From an uncultured Desulfobacteraceae bacterium (GTDB lineage Bacteria > Desulfobacterota > Desulfobacteria > Desulfobacterales > UBA5852), in the NCBI GenBank assembly GCA_913060875.1, contig CAJXSL010000013.1, forward strand, positions 1-64,000: 64,000 nt of DNA. The letters are read 5' to 3'. This document shows, one piece after another, positions 53,121-61,908 of this stretch (position 1 is the stretch's first letter; every line of letters starts with the position of its first letter). The notes beneath the pieces are model-generated. The model was not told the DNA's origin and searched no databases. It saw nothing but the letters and a program-made list of their open reading frames with translations. Both the position numbers and the translations under genes were made by a program.

Positions 53121-53825
53121 TCAGACGCTCAGCTCTTCATCGATAACGTCCATTTTCCGATCGATGCTGTCGAGGTCGTTCTCCTGGCCGGTGACCTCCA
53201 GGCTTTGGCGCAGCTCTTCGATCTTCTCCCTTAAAAGCGGCAGGATTTCATTCTCGAGCTTGTGTTTCATCTCGTTGGTCATGGTCCCCAGATCGGCGAT
53301 GATGTCATCCAGCTGCTTTTCGATTTCCTGCATTTGCTCGCTTTCGGAAATGCCCTTGAGCGCGCGGAAAAATTCATCGATCCCGGCTTCGAAAAGCAAA
53401 AGGTTTTTCCCGATCTGGTGGGCGAACTGTTCGTAAAGGACGGCATATTTGGCGTGCCCGTCCACCAGGGCGCCTTCTTCGATGGGCGGGGCGCCCGTCT
53501 CCATCTGGGCCACCCAAACCGCTTTTAGCCCGCTGTTTTGCGGGGCGGCGTCGATATAAAAAAGGCTGGCCTGGGTGGCGGCGCTGGCGAATTCCTGCTG
53601 GATGGCGATGGCGGCCAGGAAATCGCCGGCATCCGTGTAGGCGACTTGCGTTACGGAACCGATGACGGATTCTTCAAAGACCACCGGATCGCCTTTTTTG
53701 AGCCCGTGGACATCATCGAACCGAATTTGGAAATCGAGGGTGCTGTCCATGCATCCGGCAATGGTTACCATTGCCAGGGTGCACAGGACGATAAGTTTCA
53801 GGGATGTCTTTACGGACGAACGCAT
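53121..53825 (-). CDS. MlaD/MCE-domain lipoprotein with C-terminal coiled coil
   Basis: A 234-residue protein starting at ATG 53825 (AGGAGG upstream). The signal ends TIAGC, then a single MCE domain (STLDFQIRFDDVHGLKKGDPVVFEESVIGSVTQVAYTDAGDFLAAIAI), and residues 150-230 form a coiled coil. MCE proteins bind lipids in periplasmic transport complexes; no MlaE, MlaF or MlaC gene is adjacent. The open frame extends to 54056 without support. Confidence 0.78.
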   Translation of the reverse strand: MRSSVKTSLKLIVLCTLAMVTIAGCMDSTLDFQIRFDDVHGLKKGDPVVFEESVIGSVTQVAYTDAGDFLAAIAIQQEFASAATQASLFYIDAAPQNSGLKAVWVAQMETGAPPIEEGALVDGHAKYAVLYEQFAHQIGKNLLLFEAGIDEFFRALKGISESEQMQEIEKQLDDIIADLGTMTNEMKHKLENEILPLLREKIEELRQSLEVTGQENDLDSIDRKMDVIDEELSV

Positions 53826-54051
53826 CGGGCCTCCTGCCGCTTCAAGACCGGTTTGGCATCCTCCCTTTTCAACACGCGAAATAGAGGGATGTAAATTCAG
53901 AATTTCAACAACTCTACCAAAGCACGCGCCCGGGGGCAACCAGAGGCCCGAGGGATGGATGCAGACAATACGAATCAATCTAAGCCAACCACCTCTGGTG
54001 GAGGACCCGAAGAGGTTGGACCGATCCGGGTTGTTTTTATGAACGCGTTTC

Positions 54052-54320
54052 TTCATTTTCTTCCTCGTGGAAGAAAACGAAGCAAAAGAAGACGCCCGTG
54101 TCCCGCGGCCCCTACGGGGCTTCCCTGCGCGTCGTCGGAGCGGCCGGAGCGCGCGGAAACTCGCCCGCCTTCGCTTGGGCTACGGCGGGTTCAGACAGTC
54201 CGCGCGCTTTAATCCGTCCGCCCCGCCGATGCTCGGCGCGGGACAATGGGAAAACCAAGGGCTCAAAACCACTTATGCCCCCTTCGAAGGGGCTACCTGA
54301 GGCCTAACGCTCTGCGGGAG
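54052..54320. repeat. Family F dispersed repeat (copy 3)
   Basis: Hairpin ttcattttcttcctcgtg plus complement, then gcgcgcggaaactcgccc, cagtccgcgcgctttaa, ccgatgctcggcgcggga and gggctacctgaggcct. Its right end overlaps the last codons of the deacetylase-family gene. Confidence 0.75.
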
Positions 54321-55234
54321 GATCCTCTTTGCTGTTTCAGTGTTGTGTTTTTAAAGACCCTCACCGTCTGCACGTGGACATCTACAGTATCGGTGGTGTT
54401 GCGGCCGTAGCCGCCGGCCATGGTGACTGCCACCGGCAGGCCGTGTCGGCGGCAGAAGGCCCGCACCTGCCGGTCCCGTTCGGCCAGGCCCGGCCGGGTC
54501 AACGCCATGCGGCCGTAGCGGTCGTTGCGGTGGGGGTCGGCCCCGGCCAGGTAGAAGGCCAGCTCCGGCGCGAAGCGGCCGGCAACCGTCTCCAGCCCCT
54601 GGTGCAAGGCTTCGAGATAAGCATCATCGCCGGTGGCATCGGCAAGTTCGACATCCAGGTCGCTCACCTGCTTCTGCAGCGGGAAATTGTTTTTGCCGTG
54701 AATCGAGAAGGTAAACACCGTGGTGTCGTTGCGGAAAATAGCGGCCGTGCCGTTGCCCTGGTGAACATCGGCGTCGATAACCAGGATGCGTGTCGCCCGG
54801 CCTGTGGCCTGGATGCTGCGTGCGGCCACGGCCACGTCGTTCAATAGGCAATAGCCTTCGCCCCGGTCGGCAAACGCGTGGTGGGTGCCCCCGGCCAGGG
54901 ATATGGCCACGCCGTCCTTCAGGGCGGCGCCGGCGCTTTCCACCGTGGCACCCACGGACCGACAGGCCCGCCTGACCAGCTCGATGGACCAGGGCAGCCC
55001 GATTCGCCGCATCTCCTTCGTGGTCATCTGTCCGCTTTCCAGACGCCGCAGGTAATCGCGGGTATGCACCCGCAGCAATTCTTTCCGGGTCGCCTCGCGG
55101 GGCACGCGCATCTCACCGTCGGCAACAATGGCTTCGTCCACCAGCCGGCGGGCGAGCAGCGTGTATTTCTCCGCCGGAAAGCGGTGCCCGGGGGGGAGCG
55201 GCAGAGGAAAGATGTCGGTGCGGTAGATGTTCAT
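54293..55234 (-). CDS. Histone deacetylase family metal-dependent hydrolase
   Basis: A 313-residue class II-type HDAC-fold protein: GGTHHAFADRGEGYCLLNDVA (catalytic His pair), IDADVHQGNGTA (Zn ligands), LAGADPHRNDRYGRM (Asp ligand) and TMAGGYGRN. Bacterial members act on acetylated polyamines or other small acetyl-amides, for example acetoin-utilisation-type proteins. ATG 55234 fits the family start. The last 10 or so residues derive from the family F repeat, so the C terminus was probably altered by its insertion. Confidence 0.85.
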   Translation of the reverse strand: MNIYRTDIFPLPLPPGHRFPAEKYTLLARRLVDEAIVADGEMRVPREATRKELLRVHTRDYLRRLESGQMTTKEMRRIGLPWSIELVRRACRSVGATVESAGAALKDGVAISLAGGTHHAFADRGEGYCLLNDVAVAARSIQATGRATRILVIDADVHQGNGTAAIFRNDTTVFTFSIHGKNNFPLQKQVSDLDVELADATGDDAYLEALHQGLETVAGRFAPELAFYLAGADPHRNDRYGRMALTRPGLAERDRQVRAFCRRHGLPVAVTMAGGYGRNTTDTVDVHVQTVRVFKNTTLKQQRGSSRRALGLR

Positions 55235-55386
55235 GGTTCGTGTCAGGGCATCAAGGATTCCGGGGGTCAAGGGGGCCCAGCATAACGACGACGCAGGAAA
55301 CCCGTAAAGGTCAACACTTAACATTTTGCCGGTGGGTGTCAACCGCAAGGGGAAAGCTTGCCCAAGGGGAACCAGAAAGGTTGCCT

Positions 55387-56889
55387 CTATGGGATGACTT
55401 CCGGCAGCATCGAACCGGTTTCCAGAAAATTCCGGTGGAGGTCAAAACACCGGCCCAGGTCATGGGGAATGTGGCCGACACGGGCTTCCCGAAGGTACTT
55501 TTCCAGATACGGCCGATAGTCAGGGTGGGCGCAATTCCGGATGATCCGCCTGGCCCGCTGCACGGGCCCCAAGCCCCTGAGATCCGCCAGGCCCTGCTCC
55601 GTGGCCAGGACCTGGACCGAATGCTCCGTGCTGTCGATGTGCGTGCACATGGGGACCACCGCTGACAGGCGGCCGTTTTTGACAACGGACGGGGCCGTAA
55701 AAATGGAGATGTAGCTGTTGCGGGTGAAATCGGCGCTGCCGCCGATGCCGTTCATGATATCCGTGCCGAACAGATGGGACGAATTGACGTTGCCGTAGAT
55801 ATCGAATTCGATGGCCGTATTGATGGAAATGACCCCCAGCCTACGGATAATCCCCGGGTGGTTGGAGATCTCCTGGGGGCGCAAGACGATCCGCGTGCAG
55901 AAAAAATCCATGTTGTCGACAATCTGCTGCAGCTTGTCCGGTGTGATGGTCAGGCTGGTGGCGCTGGCGCCCAAAAGTTTCCCCGCGGCCATGATATCGA
56001 CCAGGGAATTCTGGAAGACCTCCGAGTACATCATGAACGGCGGTACGTCCGGATGGGCGCCCAGGCCGGACATGAGGCCGTTGGCGACATTGCCCACCCC
56101 GGACTGCAAGGGCAAAAACGTCGGGGGGATACGGCCGGCCCGCATTTCATCCATCAGGAAACGGATCACATGATCGGCGATCTTGAGGCTGGCGGCATCC
56201 GGGGGGCTGAAGTCACCCAATCGGTCGGGCTCGTCATTTTCGACGATACCGACGATTTTGCGCGGGTCCACCTGCGCATAGGGCCAGCCGATCCGGGTCA
56301 GGGGCTCATAAATGTGGATCGGATAACGGTTCGGCGGTGCCGGCATCACAAAAATGTCCGCCATCTCGCGCAAACGGGGCGACTGATGCCGATTGATTTC
56401 AATGATCACCTTTTGGGCGTATTTCAGATAGGTCGGTGAAGCGCCGATGGAGGTGGTGAGGTAGACGCGGCCGTCCGGGGTTATCTCCGTTGCTTCGACA
56501 ACCGCCGTGCCGATCTGCCCCAAGAATTCTTCGGCCACGGCCTGGGGGAGGTGGGACAGGTGCATGTCGGCATACTCCACCTCCTGACGGTTGATCTGCT
56601 TGCGCAGGGTGCCGTCCGACTGATAGGGCCCCCGCCAGGAAATGGCGTCCACCTGGGCCAGCGCTTCATCGATACTGTAGCCGCTGGAGGCCCCGGTGAG
56701 AACCCGGACCTTGAAGGGATTGCCCTTGGCATGCGCTTCGCGAGCCCGCCGGGCCAGGGCCACGGGCACGGCTTTGGCGGATCCGGCCGGGGTGAACCCG
56801 CTGAAGGACACCGTGTCGCCGTCCTGTATGTGGGTTATCGCTTCTTCGGCCGATAAGACGGGATACGTTCCGGCAGTGCCCAACGTCAT
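55387..56889 (-). CDS. Acetyl-CoA hydrolase / CoA-transferase (Ach1/SCACT family)
   Basis: A 500-residue class I CoA-transferase of the acetyl-CoA hydrolase/succinyl-CoA:acetate transferase group. Visible are the N-terminal GDTVSFSGFTPAGSAKAVP, the catalytic glutamate region FMMYSEVFQNSLVDIM, and the C-terminal MNGIGGSADFTRNSYISIFTAPS plus CTHIDSTEHSVQVL. It exchanges CoA between acetate, succinate or related acids in oxidative or fermentative metabolism. GAGGAGGAA precedes ATG 56889. Confidence 0.88.
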   Translation of the reverse strand: MTLGTAGTYPVLSAEEAITHIQDGDTVSFSGFTPAGSAKAVPVALARRAREAHAKGNPFKVRVLTGASSGYSIDEALAQVDAISWRGPYQSDGTLRKQINRQEVEYADMHLSHLPQAVAEEFLGQIGTAVVEATEITPDGRVYLTTSIGASPTYLKYAQKVIIEINRHQSPRLREMADIFVMPAPPNRYPIHIYEPLTRIGWPYAQVDPRKIVGIVENDEPDRLGDFSPPDAASLKIADHVIRFLMDEMRAGRIPPTFLPLQSGVGNVANGLMSGLGAHPDVPPFMMYSEVFQNSLVDIMAAGKLLGASATSLTITPDKLQQIVDNMDFFCTRIVLRPQEISNHPGIIRRLGVISINTAIEFDIYGNVNSSHLFGTDIMNGIGGSADFTRNSYISIFTAPSVVKNGRLSAVVPMCTHIDSTEHSVQVLATEQGLADLRGLGPVQRARRIIRNCAHPDYRPYLEKYLREARVGHIPHDLGRCFDLHRNFLETGSMLPEVIP

Positions 56890-56909
56890 TTCCTCCTCGG
56901 TTTTGGGTT

Positions 56910-57281
56910 GTGTCGGGACAGGCCAATGGGAAAACCAGAACCGGAAACTCAAACACCATTTTCAGGCCGCCCCCTCTAAAAGAACCGCCCCACGCTTGTT
57001 TCTTGCAGGCTAATTCGATTTGGCAAAGCATATTACATGCCAAAATGCCCTGGTGCGCGCGGGGCGTTGCGATGGCCGGGGATAGGCGGTTTCAGGGGGG
57101 CGCGGGCCTTGATTGGCACGGATGATAGCCCCCGGGCGACTTCCCTTTTTCGATATTTTGCGATGGCGGGTTTGAAATTTTGCAAAGGGATCGCTTGCCA
57201 GAGTTCCGGTTTGATCGAAGCCTGTCACCTTGGCGGGCGTAACCGGAGCGGTTCTACCCATCCGGGGCGATTGATAGCACT
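56910..57281. other. Intergenic region with degenerate family F tail
   Basis: At 56918-56985 a segment (cgggacaggccaatggga, aaccagaacc) repeats the right part of family F. The remaining stretch to 57281 holds no supported gene. Confidence 0.45.
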
Positions 57282-57550
57282 ATTCCTTTTCTTTCCCGGG
57301 AAAGAAAAGGAATCAAAAGAAACCGCCCGTGCCCCGCTTAACCCTGCGCGTCGTCGTGGCGGCCGGAGCACGCGGAAACTCACCCGCCTTCGCATAGGCT
57401 ACGGCGGGTTCAGACAGTCCGCGCGCTTTTTTCCGTCCGCCCCGCCGATGCTCGGCGCGGGACAATGGGAAAATCAAAACCAAAGGCTTCAAACCATTTT
57501 TAAGCTCACTTCAAAGGGGTGACCTGAGTCATTCCGCTTTGTGAAAGGCG
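57282..57550. repeat. Family F dispersed repeat (copy 4)
   Basis: It opens with a 32-bp perfect palindrome (attccttttctttccc and complement) and continues with caaaagaaaccgcccgtg, gcacgcggaaactcaccc, cagtccgcgcgctttttt and ccgatgctcggcgcggga. Confidence 0.75.
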
Positions 57551-57696
57551 CCTCACTGCGCGGTCAGCAGTCTGCAGGTATTGATATTCCAACAGAATTC
57601 GCTATAAATCGGTTGATAGGGTTCTTTTGGCCGACGGAATGCGTTGATCAAAGTCCATCTGCGAACCATTCGAAGCGCGGATATGAGGTGGCTGTC

Positions 57697-59004
57697 ATGC
57701 CGGTAAATAGGGCCGGGTTAGCCAAACAATTTTGTCTTGCCGCACTGGTTGTGACGCTGTCTATTTTGATGGCGCCTTCGCCGGCACGTTCCTACCCACG
57801 CGAGGAGGCCGCCCGGTTTCAGCGTTCCATCGTCGATTACCGTACCCGGTTGAATTCCCGTTACCCCAAAGTCAAACGCCGCAAGACCAAATACATCATC
57901 GTGCACACGTCCGAACTCGGGCGGAAGGCCACCCTGCGCGTCGTGTCCCGGGGCAAGCGCTTCCGCAGCGGCCGGCGTACGGCCGGCGGGCACTGCCACT
58001 ATGTGATCGCGCGCGACGGCCGCACCTACCGCATCCTGGACAAACAATATGTGGCCGACCATGCCGGGACCAGCATGTGGAACGGCGAAACGGATATCAG
58101 CAAGCTGTCCATCGGCATCGAGATGGTGGGCTATCATTACGCCCCCCTGTCGACGGCGCAGTACCGGTCGTTGGGCCTTTTGATCGACATTCTCCAGGGG
58201 GTCTACAACTTGGACGACCGGGCGGTCCTGACCCACAGCCAGGTGGCCTACGGGTATCCCAACCGCTGGCACCGCAAAAACCACCGCGGCCGCAAGCGCT
58301 GCGCCAAGAATTTCGAGCGCGCCAAAGCCGGGGTGGGGCCCACCTGGCCTTATGATCCCGACGTGCGGGACGGCCGGCTGACGGCGGACCGGCAGCTGGC
58401 GGCGGTCTACTACAGCCCCAAAGCCGTTGTCGCCGCGGCCGACGAGGCCAACGTCATCTCCAAGCGCAATACGGCCTGGGTGATCGCGGGAGAGGATTTC
58501 GACAGCACCGCGACCGTCTACAAGTTCCCGGACGGCCGGATCTTTTCGGGGGATCAAATCGCCGCCAAGGTCGGCTGGGACCGCTTGCCCGCCAAAACGG
58601 TGGTCCTGCTCAACCAGGAGGCCAGTGTCGAACAGCTCAAGGACGACGGCCCGGTCAAAACCATTGCGGACGGCGTCACGGCCTGGTCCCTGGCCGGGCG
58701 GCTCTACAACCGGGCCACCACCATCTATTTCCTGCCCTCCGGCCGGATCAAAACCGGATCGGTCATCGACGACTGGGACGATCTCCCGGTCCGCACCCGG
58801 CTGATCGTCGGCTACAAAGGGCCCTTCGAGCTCCGCAAGGACCAGTCCGCCTACCGCATTGCCGGCAAGGGCTACAAAGCCCCCGAGACCATCTACTTCC
58901 TGCCTGACGGACAACTGGTGCGCGGCCATCGCATCAAGGATTTCACCCAGCTCAAGCGGGGCACCCTTGTATTCCTGCCGGCCCGGCAGAAAGGCCGCGG
59001 CTAG
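57697..59004 (+). CDS. Exported N-acetylmuramoyl-L-alanine amidase (Amidase_2) with three C-terminal repeats
   Basis: A 435-residue protein: signal peptide (residues 1-32), then an amidase_2 domain (KYIIVHTSELGRKATLR ... GGHCHYVIARDGRTYRI ... IGIEMVG ... THSQVAYGYPNRWH) with its Zn ligands. It would cleave the peptide side chain from peptidoglycan. Residues about 245-435 hold three diverged ~70-residue repeats of the type AWVIAGEDFDSTATVYKFPDG, AWSLAGRLYNRATTIYFLPSG and AYRIAGKGYKAPETIYFLPDG, likely wall-binding modules. The start at 57697 is chosen over 57541. Confidence 0.82.
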   Translation: MPVNRAGLAKQFCLAALVVTLSILMAPSPARSYPREEAARFQRSIVDYRTRLNSRYPKVKRRKTKYIIVHTSELGRKATLRVVSRGKRFRSGRRTAGGHCHYVIARDGRTYRILDKQYVADHAGTSMWNGETDISKLSIGIEMVGYHYAPLSTAQYRSLGLLIDILQGVYNLDDRAVLTHSQVAYGYPNRWHRKNHRGRKRCAKNFERAKAGVGPTWPYDPDVRDGRLTADRQLAAVYYSPKAVVAAADEANVISKRNTAWVIAGEDFDSTATVYKFPDGRIFSGDQIAAKVGWDRLPAKTVVLLNQEASVEQLKDDGPVKTIADGVTAWSLAGRLYNRATTIYFLPSGRIKTGSVIDDWDDLPVRTRLIVGYKGPFELRKDQSAYRIAGKGYKAPETIYFLPDGQLVRGHRIKDFTQLKRGTLVFLPARQKGRG

Positions 59005-59059
59005 TCCGAACATGGCATGAAATTTTTCCTACGCAATAAATTTTAGGCAACTATTCAGG
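59005..59059. repeat. Short copy of dispersed repeat family A
   Basis: tccgaacatggcatgaaa ... ttttaggcaactattcagg, aligned with 3859-3916 but more worn. Confidence 0.55.
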
Positions 59060-59206
59060 CTAAATAGCGGCAAGCTAACGGAAGCTTTTAGAAGATGGAT
59101 TCGTTTGGTATAGTCGCATCGTTACCGCATTCTGGATGAAACGGCTTTTACAGGCCTTATCCGGAGCGATCCCGGCAATGGCCCCCATTCCTTCCCAGGC
59201 AACGGT

Positions 59207-61825
59207 ATGCAGAAAAAAATAGTTTCCCTAATCGTAGTGCTGTCCGTCATGGGTGCCCTTCTGGCGGCCTGTTCGCCCGGCAATTATCGACAAAACTTTG
59301 CAAAAATCAGGGATAATTACCAAAAGACAAATGAGATTCAACCGCTTTTAGAAGCCCTTGAAAGCCCGGATCTTCGCGTGCGCGTGCTTGCCGCCAATTA
59401 TCTGGGAGAAATAAACGATCCCAGGGCGGTGGCCCCGCTACAAAAGGCGTTAAACGATCCCAGCCGCTACGTGCGAGAAGAGGCTGAAAGTGCCCTGGGG
59501 CATTATGGCCATGCCCCCCAAACACGGTCCGTTGCGGACCAGGATAAAAAAGCCCTCCTGGAGGGCCGCCAGGTTCAAAGCGCTTTTGCGAATGCCGATC
59601 TTTTTTCGACGCAATTAGGAGCACTTCCGCGATCCCGAACAAGCGTCAAGTCACTGGCGTTTTCTCCCGATGGACGGTTCATGGCGGCCGGCTATATTTA
59701 TGGGGGATACATTATCTGGGATCTCAAGGAAGGGCATTTATTCGCCAAGCCGATCGCAACAGGCCACACAACCCCATATTACCATAGAGATCGCACGTCC
59801 GTATCCGTGCAATATGGTGATCGCGGGAAAATACACGCTGTCGGTGACAGTACGGCGATTTCCGTCCGAACGGGGAACGGAAGCATCCTTTGGGAAAATA
59901 CCCGTGCCCATGCAAAATCATTTGGTCGCAGCATCGGGACATCGATTGCAATTGTCCCCAAATTCAACCTTCTTATCTCGGGTGGCGCTGATGGCGCGAT
60001 CAAAACATGGGATCTCCAAAACGGACAAAGGCGGGGATTGCTAAGAGACGGCGGTCCGGCGGTTACATCCCTTACGGTTTCAAACCATTCGCAGATGATA
60101 GCCTTCGGAGACCAGTCAGGGCGAATTGTTGTCTGGGACCTTGCGGCTAATCGACCCTTACGTTCTATCAAGGGCGATTCGGGTGAGATCAACAGCCTGG
60201 CATTTACGCCTGACAACCGTTTCTTGGTATCGGGGGGAAATGACGGTGTCGCAAAAATCTGGGACATTTCGGATGGATCGCGGCTGAAGGCGTTTAAAGG
60301 GCATACGGGGTCGGTAAAATCCGTTGCCGTGTCCAGGAACGGGAAGCTTGTTGCCACAGGTGGCAGTCGTTCGACCATAAAGATATGGGATGCGTATCGT
60401 GGCCGTTTAATGAAGGAATTCAATGGCCACTCGGGATGGGTTGAGGCAATCGCTTTTTCGCCCGACGGGAAAAGAATTGCTTCCGGAGGGAGAGACGGGC
60501 GCATCCTGCTATGGGATATCGAAGACCGTCAGGTCAAAGCGTGCCTGGTCAATTTCGACTTCCTGGACTGGATGGTCGTCAATCCCGCAGGTTATTTCAA
60601 CACGACTGAAGATGCCTATCGACACCTGTGGATGAAGATCGATGGGCGCAGCTATTCAATAGAGCCTTATTTCCAATCATTCTACAAACCCGAAGCCATC
60701 CGGCAGGCGCTGTCCGGCAGAACAACAGCGCCGGCCGATTTTACGCGTCTGGACCTGCCGCCGCCATCGATTGAAATTTTAAAACCCGTCGATGGCGCCG
60801 TGATCGAAAAGGATACGGTTACCGTGTCCGTTTTAACAAAAGACAGCGGGGGCGGTGCCGAACGGATGGCGCTTTACCACAATGGCCGACGTGTCCACAG
60901 GGAAGCAACACGCGGCTTGCAGATTACGTCTGTCAAGAATGAATCGATCGCCCGGTTTGACGTCAAGTTGCTGGCTGGCGCGAATACGTTTTCGGCCATC
61001 GCTTTCAACCGCGCTGGCATTCAGGCGCGAACGAAACCTGTTACCGTCAAGCACCCTACCACCGAGAGGAAAGTCGACCTGCACGCCGTGGTTGTCGGGA
61101 TCAATCGGTACCGCAACGCGGAATTGAATTTGAACTATGCCGTTCCCGACGCGACCGCCATTGCCTCTTTTCTTAAAGGTCAGGTTGATCACCACCTGTT
61201 TAAATCCGTATCCATCGACACCCTGCTGGACGAGAATGCGACCGCTCAACGCATTAAAGATGCACTTGACCGCGCAGTGGATAACACGGAACCTGAAGAT
61301 GTACTGACACTCTATTTTTGCGGGCATGGACAGGCTGTGGATGATCAATGGTATTTCATTCCCCATGATTTACTGAGACCGGAACGTGATGAGGAAGTTC
61401 GCCATCAGGGAATATCATCGCGCGCCCTGGCCGACTATTTGAAAAATGCGCGTGCTCAAAAAGTTCTTCTGATCATGGATTCCTGTAAAAGCGGGGCTGC
61501 CCTTTTGGCGTTCAGGGGATATGAAGACCGCAGGGCCTTAATGCAACTGGCAAGAGCCTCCGGGGTCTATATCATTGCCGCATCCACCCAAAACCAATAC
61601 GCGGCGGAAGTAAAAGAGCTTGGCCATGGCGTTTTTACGCATACCCTTCTGCAGGGTTTAAATGGCAAGGCGGCCATGGGGGATCAGACAACCGTGACTG
61701 TTAAACGTCTTCTGGCCTATGTCGAAGAACAACTTCCTTTATTCTCTCAGCAGTTTAAACAGCAACCGCAATACCCGGTCGTGTATTCCATCGGAATGGA
61801 TTTCCCGCTTACGGTGGTCAAATAG
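59207..61825 (+). CDS. Lipoprotein with HEAT repeats, WD40 repeats and a caspase-like (C14) protease domain
   Basis: An 872-residue protein: signal with lipobox LLAAC, two HEAT-like repeats (residues 40-110), about seven WD40 repeats (VKSLAFSPDGRFMAAGY ... INSLAFTPDNRFLVSGGNDGVAKIWD ... VEAIAFSPDGKRIASGGRDGRILLWD), an Ig-like linker (about 530-620) and a C-terminal caspase domain with His707 (YFCGHGQ) and Cys760 (LLIMDSCKSG). It would act as an envelope-anchored protease or signalling scaffold. Caspase-WD40 fusions occur in other bacteria, but the lipobox and HEAT module are less common. Targets are unknown. Confidence 0.85.
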   Translation: MQKKIVSLIVVLSVMGALLAACSPGNYRQNFAKIRDNYQKTNEIQPLLEALESPDLRVRVLAANYLGEINDPRAVAPLQKALNDPSRYVREEAESALGHYGHAPQTRSVADQDKKALLEGRQVQSAFANADLFSTQLGALPRSRTSVKSLAFSPDGRFMAAGYIYGGYIIWDLKEGHLFAKPIATGHTTPYYHRDRTSVSVQYGDRGKIHAVGDSTAISVRTGNGSILWENTRAHAKSFGRSIGTSIAIVPKFNLLISGGADGAIKTWDLQNGQRRGLLRDGGPAVTSLTVSNHSQMIAFGDQSGRIVVWDLAANRPLRSIKGDSGEINSLAFTPDNRFLVSGGNDGVAKIWDISDGSRLKAFKGHTGSVKSVAVSRNGKLVATGGSRSTIKIWDAYRGRLMKEFNGHSGWVEAIAFSPDGKRIASGGRDGRILLWDIEDRQVKACLVNFDFLDWMVVNPAGYFNTTEDAYRHLWMKIDGRSYSIEPYFQSFYKPEAIRQALSGRTTAPADFTRLDLPPPSIEILKPVDGAVIEKDTVTVSVLTKDSGGGAERMALYHNGRRVHREATRGLQITSVKNESIARFDVKLLAGANTFSAIAFNRAGIQARTKPVTVKHPTTERKVDLHAVVVGINRYRNAELNLNYAVPDATAIASFLKGQVDHHLFKSVSIDTLLDENATAQRIKDALDRAVDNTEPEDVLTLYFCGHGQAVDDQWYFIPHDLLRPERDEEVRHQGISSRALADYLKNARAQKVLLIMDSCKSGAALLAFRGYEDRRALMQLARASGVYIIAASTQNQYAAEVKELGHGVFTHTLLQGLNGKAAMGDQTTVTVKRLLAYVEEQLPLFSQQFKQQPQYPVVYSIGMDFPLTVVK

Positions 61826-61908
61826 ATCAAGGTCCATAAATTTCGGCATCCGGCCGATAGTGCGAGGCGACGGGAATTTCCCAATTACGGAAGATAGGGA
61901 GAGATCAT

